Of a stretch of DNA of 64,000 bases, positions 58,724 through 64,000 are shown piece after piece (positions within the stretch are counted from its first letter, which is position 1; every line of letters starts with the position of its first letter). A program made the translations under genes and the position numbers. Below the pieces are notes generated by a model, which saw only the letters and a program-made list of their open reading frames with translations, was not told the DNA's origin and searched no databases. The DNA is from Myxacorys almedinensis A (GTDB lineage Bacteria; Cyanobacteriota; Cyanobacteriia; Leptolyngbyales; Leptolyngbyaceae): positions 1 through 64,000 of the forward strand of contig NZ_WVIE01000013.1 of NCBI RefSeq assembly GCF_010091945.1, read 5' to 3'.

Positions 58724-59299
58724 TTACTTGGTTAGTCCCTCAAAAACACCTCTCAGTGCGGCAACAGCATCCTGTGTTTTTGCCCAAACTCCTTGGTCAG
58801 GATCTTTGCCTGTTAGTTCACGAGTTCCCAAAACTTCCATGACTCCTTTCAATTGCTCCTGATGGGCACGGTTATCAAAGTTCACTTGATTTAAAGGCCC
58901 GATCGCCTCCTTGACATCCTCGCCCACCACTTGAGCAGCTTTATGAACAATCAAACCCGTCATCACGGCTTGATGCTTAATTCGCTCATGAGCAGATACT
59001 TTCTGATATAGAGTCAATTCGGTTCCGTCCATCAAACGGTTTACCTGATCGGTGTACTGCTGAATCGTGTCTCTAGATTGAGCCGCACCACCAAATTGCC
59101 TCAGGACTTGATCAATGACTGCAAGATTTTTTTGATCATCACTTAAAAAATCGTTAAAGCGCTTGTGAATTTCCGAATCTGTACCCACAGCAGGCATAAA
59201 CTTTTGCTCTGTCGTAATCAACAATTCTTGGAGTGCTTTAAGGTCTGCGATTTCTTGTGCGATCGCACTCCGCTTGGTATCTTCCAATGTTGCAACCAT
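58724..59299 (-). CDS. All-helical protein, possibly ferritin- or hemerythrin-like
   Basis: 191 residues from ATG 59299, chosen because GGAGG lies upstream and the protein then begins MVATLEDTKRSAIAQEIADL. It is predicted almost wholly alpha-helical. Scattered His and Glu (SEIHKRFNDFL, SAHERIKHQAVMTGLIVHKAA, NRAHQEQLKGVMEVL) could line a four-helix bundle. Cyanobacterial proteins with a similar opening and HEQ pattern exist as hypothetical or hemerythrin-like annotations; I cannot confirm metal binding. It precedes the 111-residue gene by 102 bp. Confidence 0.65.
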   Translation of the reverse strand: MVATLEDTKRSAIAQEIADLKALQELLITTEQKFMPAVGTDSEIHKRFNDFLSDDQKNLAVIDQVLRQFGGAAQSRDTIQQYTDQVNRLMDGTELTLYQKVSAHERIKHQAVMTGLIVHKAAQVVGEDVKEAIGPLNQVNFDNRAHQEQLKGVMEVLGTRELTGKDPDQGVWAKTQDAVAALRGVFEGLTK

Positions 59300-59647
59300 C
59301 TGTCTGGTTCCTCCAATTTTGTGGACAAAATTAAAGTCGCACACCTCCAAGACTCGTTGAATCTTTCTTAGGATATATTCTCAGTAAGTTATTGACTAGA
59401 TTTCTGAAAAAGAGGCATAAAGAAAGTAGCTTGATCAGCGGTACTACAGGGTTTTCAGGCATTTCAAGAAATTCATTAAATACTTTCGCTATAGGAGCAT
59501 AGGCAGTTTTAATGAAATATATTATTACTAAATCCGATAACATGTCTGGAAATTGTTGATTAGCCTTCTCAGCAAGACAATATCTCCGGTTTTTTGCAGC
59601 CGGAGCGCTATTTCACGCCTTATTTTGCTAGTGAATCAGATTCTTGC
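59300..59647. other. Gap of 348 bp with one hairpin
   Basis: Includes a 6-bp hairpin CTCCGG (59584-59589) / CCGGAG (59600-59605) with a 10-base loop, downstream of the gene at 59648-60145 in its direction of transcription. It lacks a U-run after the stem, so it is at best a weak terminator. A 70-residue minus-strand frame (59331-59543) looks accidental. Confidence 0.4.
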
Positions 59648-60145
59648 CTACGGTTTACCGTTGCTTTTAGGTCGATTTAGTGCTCTGCACATTTCTTGCG
59701 CGGCTTCAAAAGCTTCGAGATACTCTTTGCCGCCCAGCATCAGATCACCATAGTATTCATAAGGCATTGAGCCATAGATCGGCAGCGGATCATCTTCAGG
59801 ATAATCTTCTCTTGCTTCCTCGATCGCTGCTTTCAGTCTCTTGGCAGTGAGGTGCTGCGCCGAAAAATAGTAAAGCTCTTCTGGCTTGCGGTTGAAGTGA
59901 GGAAAACTCGGATCAATGATGTAGGTGTTTGGCTGCTCGTCTTGGGAAGAACTGAGTTCTAACCAACTGTGCTCGATTGGCTTGTGAGGTGCGCCTGCAA
60001 ACACTAGAAAGCCCTGAACGTAGTGTGCTCCTTCAACCAGTGCGATCGCTTTTGCTGCATTCTCAAAACTGGCTTTTGCCTTGCTTTTGATGAGACGTGC
60101 AAGCTCGACTGATCGCTCAGTATTTAATACCTTGTCCATTACCAA
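59648..60145 (-). CDS. Uncharacterised protein
   Basis: 165 residues, soluble, not assigned to a family. The segment IALVEGAHYVQGFLVFAG, then HSWLEL and YIIDPSFP, has the order Cys-less start, His and Asp seen in some transglutaminase- or NlpC-like folds, but a nucleophilic cysteine is absent from the expected place, so no activity is claimed. ATG 60145 or the third codon (60139) could start translation. Isolated, on the same strand as its neighbours. Confidence 0.6.
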   Translation of the reverse strand: MVMDKVLNTERSVELARLIKSKAKASFENAAKAIALVEGAHYVQGFLVFAGAPHKPIEHSWLELSSSQDEQPNTYIIDPSFPHFNRKPEELYYFSAQHLTAKRLKAAIEEAREDYPEDDPLPIYGSMPYEYYGDLMLGGKEYLEAFEAAQEMCRALNRPKSNGKP

Positions 60146-60233
60146 AGCTCGTGTTTAGCGCAATTTCTCCATTGTAGAGACGAATCTACAACTCGCAATC
60201 AGAATGACCCGATTGCGAGTTGCAAATTGCAAA

Positions 60234-60968
60234 TTATGCGGCTCCTAAGTAAGAGGATAGATCCTCTGAGCCACCAATTAATCTGCCATCAATAAAGACT
60301 TGCGGAACCGTTGTTGCACCCGACATTGCTCTTAGCGATCGCAGCGTCACATCTCGACCTAGCACGATTTCTTCGTAGTCAAGCCCATGCTCGCTCAGCA
60401 GTTGCTTTGCCTTCGCGCAGAATGGACAGCCCACTTTCGTGAAAAGCGACACCGTTTTAGGTTTTTCTGCTTTTGCGTTGATGTAGTTCAACATGGTATC
60501 TGCATCAGAAACCTTGAAAGGATCGCCGGGTTCTTCCGGTTCGATAAACATCTTTTCAATCGTGCCATCTTTGACCAGCATCGAATAACGCCACGATCGC
60601 TTACCAAATCCCAAATCTGTTTTATCTACCAGCATTCCCATGCCTTCAGAAAAGTCGCCGTTGCCATCGGGCAGCAGTCGGAGGTGGTCAGCGCCCTGGT
60701 CTTTTGCCCATTCATTCATGACAAAGGTATCGTTAACAGAAATGCAAACGATGTCATCTACACCGTTGCTTTTAAATAATTTTGCAAGCTCATTGTATCC
60801 AGGTACGTGGGTTGAGGAACACGTCGGCGTGAATGCTCCAGGCAATGCAAAAGCTACTACAGTTTTACCTGCAAAAACATCGCTAGTGGTAATGTCAACC
60901 CATTGGTTATTTTCACGGACGCGAAAGGTAACATCGGGAACTTTTTGCCCTTCTCGATTGGCAAGCAT
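60234..60968 (-). CDS. Peroxiredoxin-glutaredoxin hybrid
   Basis: A 244-residue fusion that reduces peroxides using its own glutaredoxin domain and glutathione. The N-terminal Prx5-type domain (about 1-165) has the peroxidatic Cys50 in [16 protein letters not shown] and [13 protein letters not shown]. The C-terminal glutaredoxin (about 170-244) has the active site GCPFC (Cys181, Cys184) and [18 protein letters not shown]. Both catalytic sites are intact. Monocistronic. Confidence 0.96.
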   Translation of the reverse strand: MLANREGQKVPDVTFRVRENNQWVDITTSDVFAGKTVVAFALPGAFTPTCSSTHVPGYNELAKLFKSNGVDDIVCISVNDTFVMNEWAKDQGADHLRLLPDGNGDFSEGMGMLVDKTDLGFGKRSWRYSMLVKDGTIEKMFIEPEEPGDPFKVSDADTMLNYINAKAEKPKTVSLFTKVGCPFCAKAKQLLSEHGLDYEEIVLGRDVTLRSLRAMSGATTVPQVFIDGRLIGGSEDLSSYLGAA

Positions 60969-61122
60969 GAATGCGTCTCCTACTAACTGAATGTTTCTTC
61001 TTGTAAAGCGTACTCGGAATGAGTATGACTTGTCAAGCGTAAAATTGATCAGGCTGTCTTCAGAAAGAGTATCCCTCTTTCAGAGTATAGAGTCAAAAAA
61101 TCGTTAGGCTGCTTGTGGTTTG

Positions 61123-62067
61123 CTAATCATCTAATGCAGTAAATGCATATTTATTTTCGGGTCGCTCAACTTTTGTTGCAGCAGAGAGCTTCTGAAGAAA
61201 TTCCTGTGACAGAAGATTAAAGGCTTTTGCTCCTGCTGTGCCAGGATTGCTCAGCACTACTGGCGTAAATGCATCGACCGCTTTTGATACATTTACATCA
61301 ACCGGAATGCGCGTCTTAAACAGCTTTGCCTCGCTAAAATCTTCGTTGAGCCGCTTCATAACCTGCCCATGATAGCGGCTTGAAAATAGGTTGCCAGATA
61401 ACGTAAACGCGATGCCCAGAAGCTCAATATCTAGCAGTCCTGCTTCGGTGCGGTGCAGTTCTTTCAGCTTTGAAATTCGTCGCTCTAAAAGCTGAATTCC
61501 AATTAGCGATAGTGGCTCTGGGCGCGCCGGAATAAAATAGAAATTGCTGGCTAACAATCCGCTTCGGGTCAGAAGATTGTAACCAGGAGCACAATCTAAA
61601 ATGATCAAATCGTAGTCTTTTGCGATCGGTTGTAAAATCTTGCGAATGAGATTTTTCTCAAAATCATTCCATACCTGCTCAAAATCTGCGGCTCCAGTCT
61701 GAACGGCAGTTCGATGCAACATGTCAGAGACTAAAAATTCGTCGTATAGTTCAATATCTCCGGGCAACAAATCCAAGCCTTTTACATTAGAAACATAGGC
61801 ACGAATAGCTTCTGGCACCACATTTGGCAGATCTTTGTCTGATAAGATTGCTCGTTTGACTAAATTTCTGAGTGTGCGCTTATCGCCGCGAAGTTTGGCA
61901 AAATCAGCGGGTGTCATGAGACTCAGGGTGGCACTGATTTGCGTATCTAAATCAACGATGAGAACCCGCTTTTGGTGGTGCTTTGCAAGGCAAGCCGCAA
62001 GATTGACCGTTAGCGTTGTTTTGCCAACACCGCCTTTCATATTTGCAGTTGCAATGATGTGAGCCAT
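61123..62067 (-). CDS. ParA-family ATPase
   Basis: A 314-residue deviant-Walker ATPase from ATG 62067 (the frame extends to 62124 with an unlikely leader). The Walker A motif is KGGVGKTT (residues 11-18), Walker A' is VDLDTQ and Walker B is LIILDCAPGY. Such proteins position DNA or protein cargo by ATP-dependent binding to the nucleoid. No ParB gene or parS-like repeat is adjacent. The insert after the first strand (ADFAKLRGDKRTLRNLVKRAI) is unusual versus chromosomal ParA. Divergent from the HsdR_N-ParA fusion. Confidence 0.9.
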   Translation of the reverse strand: MAHIIATANMKGGVGKTTLTVNLAACLAKHHQKRVLIVDLDTQISATLSLMTPADFAKLRGDKRTLRNLVKRAILSDKDLPNVVPEAIRAYVSNVKGLDLLPGDIELYDEFLVSDMLHRTAVQTGAADFEQVWNDFEKNLIRKILQPIAKDYDLIILDCAPGYNLLTRSGLLASNFYFIPARPEPLSLIGIQLLERRISKLKELHRTEAGLLDIELLGIAFTLSGNLFSSRYHGQVMKRLNEDFSEAKLFKTRIPVDVNVSKAVDAFTPVVLSNPGTAGAKAFNLLSQEFLQKLSAATKVERPENKYAFTALDD

Positions 62068-62519
62068 GCATCGCGCCTCCTCAGTAGTAGTGCTGTCCGA
62101 ACGAGACTGTATCTGGCACATCATATAGTAATTTGTCGCTCAATTTATAGCTTGCGGGTAGAAGTCGGTTAATTCAATTAAAATTCTTTGTAGCATAAGC
62201 AAACTATGGCTTGAGGAAGAAGTCTATCTCTCTACATTTCTCTCAATCTTTAGCTACGGATCGTAGATGCTTAGTCAAATCTGCTGAGCGATCGCGGCGG
62301 CTTCTGTGAGCACCCGATAAAGCTTCCTCCGTAAGATTAAAGCTTTTCCGAACAATCCTCCCTCTCCCGTAGAACCACTGAACCTTTAACGGCAATTAAG
62401 CAAGACAATTACAAGAGTGTTGCGCTTGGTATCGCTCTAAATCATTCCTTTAAAATGGCGCTTTTCGATGACCTCGGTCTCACTCAATGCATCTCTAATA
62501 CACTCCCGTTTTGCCCGCT
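62068..62519. other. Divergent gap between the two ParA-type genes, 452 bp
   Basis: Must carry promoters for both ATPase genes. No iterated repeat suggesting a parS or operator array is visible, and no coding frame is seen. One GCGATCGC-like HIP1 site near 62287. Confidence 0.45.
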
Positions 62520-64000
62520 ATGCCAGTCTCAGTAAATTCTGCTCGATTTAAGTTTTTAGACTCGATTACCCTGAACAGCAGTGAGTCCGAGGTCGAACAC
62601 CAAGTTATCATCCCGCTTCTGCGCCTTCTCGGATATCACGCAATAGATTGGAAAACGCAGGTGACGGTTGGCAAAGTTAAGCTAGATTTCTTGGTGCGCT
62701 CCTTTGGAACTTGGCAGCGCCAATCACATAGCTCTATGCTGCAACCATTGCCATATCTAGTGATTGAGGCGAAAGCGCCTAAAAAAAATCTCTCTAGAAA
62801 TCTTTGGCAGTTGAATAGTTACCTGCGCGAGACCGGAGCGGCTTTGGGATTGCTGACGAACGGGTATCAGTTTCAATTAGTGTGTCACTATGATGGAGAG
62901 ATTTATGCGATCGCGACCTACTCTCAAAAGACCCTAATCGAGAACTTTCAACTATTCTATAAGCTGTGCAGTAGAGAAGCTTGTCTGAAGTTTATAGATG
63001 ACATTCATCACAGCCAGCAGCAAGTGCATTTCAATTTCGCTACTCAGATTGCAAATGATGTTGCAAATCAAGACATGCTTGAACGACTGTTCAGAAAAAA
63101 GAAAACCGGCGATAGAGGAAATACTATTCAACCATCTCTCATCGAAGCTGGCGAAGATACAGGTGAAAAAATTAAAGCGAGAAACGGTATGATCATCACG
63201 GTTTTCAACAACAAAGGTGGCGTTGGTAAGACGACAACAACGATCAATCTTGCGGCTGCCCTTATCAAATTAGGAAAGCGCGTTCTTCTAATTGATGTTG
63301 ATGCACAGGCAAATTTGACGACTGGATTAGGAATTGATCCATTAGCAGATATTGAAGAACAGGGAAAAAAAGATGTTACTCACCTGCTGACCGAGACAAA
63401 GACACTTTTGCCTAGCACGATTATTCATAAGCAGTGGAAAGATATTAGTCTTGACATTGTTCCTTCCCACATTCGCTTGAGCGAGATGGAAAGCACGTTG
63501 ATCCAAACGGTAGATGTCGATCGCGTGTTAATTAGAAAGCTAAAGAATTACAAGAATGACTACGATTTTATCTTGATTGATCCGCCGCCCTCTTTTGGTA
63601 AAGTCAACACTATTTCTCTGATGGCAGCATCAGGAATTTTGATCCCAACGCAGCTTTCACCCTATCCAATCCGAGCATTAGAGTATGTGATCAATCGAGC
63701 GCAAGCGGTAGAACAATCTAGAGATGAGCCACTTCCTATTTTAGGAGTTGCTGTTAGCATGTATGACAAAAGAGCGACTGTTTTGAAACAGGAGATGACT
63801 GGAAGAATTCAAAATATCTTGAAGAATGTTCCGGGTGGAGAAAACATCAGTTTATTCCCTGAATCAACATGGGTTCCGCAGCTTAAGATCGTATCTTCTA
63901 CGCCAGAAAAAGGGTACCCGATTTGCGAAGCAGAATTTGATAGTTTGCTGACTCGATCTGATAAAGAAAGTGCTCAAGAAGCGTTTAATTGTTATTCAGA
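62520..64000 (+). CDS. HsdR_N-like domain fused to a ParA-type ATPase (runs off the window)
   Basis: The frame is open from ATG 62520 to the end of the window (493 codons, no stop). Residues about 20-135 resemble the N-terminal nuclease domain of type I restriction R subunits. They show SESEVEHQVIIPLLRLLGY, KVKLDFLV (Asp56), VIEAKAP (Glu83, Lys85) and QLNSY, the D-ExK-QxxxY layout of a PD-(D/E)XK fold. After a polar linker (about 165-222), a complete ParA-type ATPase begins at Met224 with Walker A KGGVGKTT (232-239), IDVDAQANLT, and ILIDPPPSFG as the Walker B strand. No strong Shine-Dalgarno precedes ATG 62520, and Met224 could start a shorter product. Defence or partition roles are inference. 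Confidence 0.85.
   Translation, partial: MPVSVNSARFKFLDSITLNSSESEVEHQVIIPLLRLLGYHAIDWKTQVTVGKVKLDFLVRSFGTWQRQSHSSMLQPLPYLVIEAKAPKKNLSRNLWQLNSYLRETGAALGLLTNGYQFQLVCHYDGEIYAIATYSQKTLIENFQLFYKLCSREACLKFIDDIHHSQQQVHFNFATQIANDVANQDMLERLFRKKKTGDRGNTIQPSLIEAGEDTGEKIKARNGMIITVFNNKGGVGKTTTTINLAAALIKLGKRVLLIDVDAQANLTTGLGIDPLADIEEQGKKDVTHLLTETKTLLPSTIIHKQWKDISLDIVPSHIRLSEMESTLIQTVDVDRVLIRKLKNYKNDYDFILIDPPPSFGKVNTISLMAASGILIPTQLSPYPIRALEYVINRAQAVEQSRDEPLPILGVAVSMYDKRATVLKQEMTGRIQNILKNVPGGENISLFPESTWVPQLKIVSSTPEKGYPICEAEFDSLLTRSDKESAQEAFNCYS

Noticed and set aside
59584-59605. Terminator after the 59648-60145 gene
   Set aside because: The 6-bp hairpin has no U-run on the relevant strand.

Overview
The window is chromosomal DNA of a cyanobacterium that uses a beta-type carbon-concentrating mechanism. 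Evidence is the very frequent HIP1 octamer GCGATCGC on both strands, a complete ccmK-K-L-M-N-O carboxysome shell set, an NDH-1 CO2-uptake cluster (ndhF4-ndhD4-cupB type), the Mg-chelatase subunit chlD, a one-helix high-light-inducible protein, a carotenoid oxygenase, a FBT-type folate/biopterin carrier and a group 1 sigma factor of cyanobacterial type. The genus cannot be fixed from the sequence alone; a filamentous, Leptolyngbya-like lineage is a guess.

Layout. 1-9.5 kb: CHASE2 sensor kinase with a broken DUF928 gene beside it, PhoX phosphatase, DUF72 protein, HtpX-like and rhomboid membrane proteases, Crp-type regulator. 9.9-19.5 kb: envelope and periplasm genes (PstS-like/DUF4912 fusion, extracellular nuclease, two lipoproteins), a small Mo-nitrogenase-C-terminal-like protein and a thioredoxin. 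19.5-24.6 kb: a 1681-residue TamB. 24.9-37.9 kb: the carbon-concentration locus. The ccm operon runs leftward and continues after ccmO into two uncharacterised genes (a protein with tandem helical repeats and a pentapeptide-repeat protein); ndhF4-ndhD4-cupB plus a small conserved-looking gene run rightward from the same roughly 570-bp divergent region. 38-47 kb: orphan HicB, chlD, Hsp33, carotenoid oxygenase, FBT transporter, hlip, Vat-like acetyltransferase, sigA. 48-56 kb: polysaccharide deacetylase overlapping a degenerate receiver protein, queC, UbiH-type hydroxylase, prolyl aminopeptidase, OppC-like permease, AI-2E transporter, HD-domain protein, tRNA-Gly(CCC). 56.5-64 kb: tandem DUF4114 protein, three small uncharacterised proteins, a peroxiredoxin-glutaredoxin hybrid, and two divergent ParA-type ATPases, one of them fused to a restriction-enzyme-like (HsdR_N) domain and running off the right edge.

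How genes work together. CupB with NdhF4/NdhD4 converts CO2 to bicarbonate at the thylakoid; the ccm products build the carboxysome. CcmM keeps the histidines and the C-terminal cysteine pair associated with gamma-carbonic anhydrase activity and has four RbcS-like repeats, of which only the first two keep a redox cysteine pair. CcmN carries the usual C-terminal encapsulation peptide.

Most notable items: the HsdR_N-ParA fusion opposite another ParA; the two genes appended to the ccm operon; the cupB-linked small gene; and a family of roughly 100-130 bp intergenic elements with terminal inverted repeats (at about 5.8, 8.0, 45.9 and 55.3 kb) that looks like a MITE family. All calls come from reading the sequence; no database search was possible.
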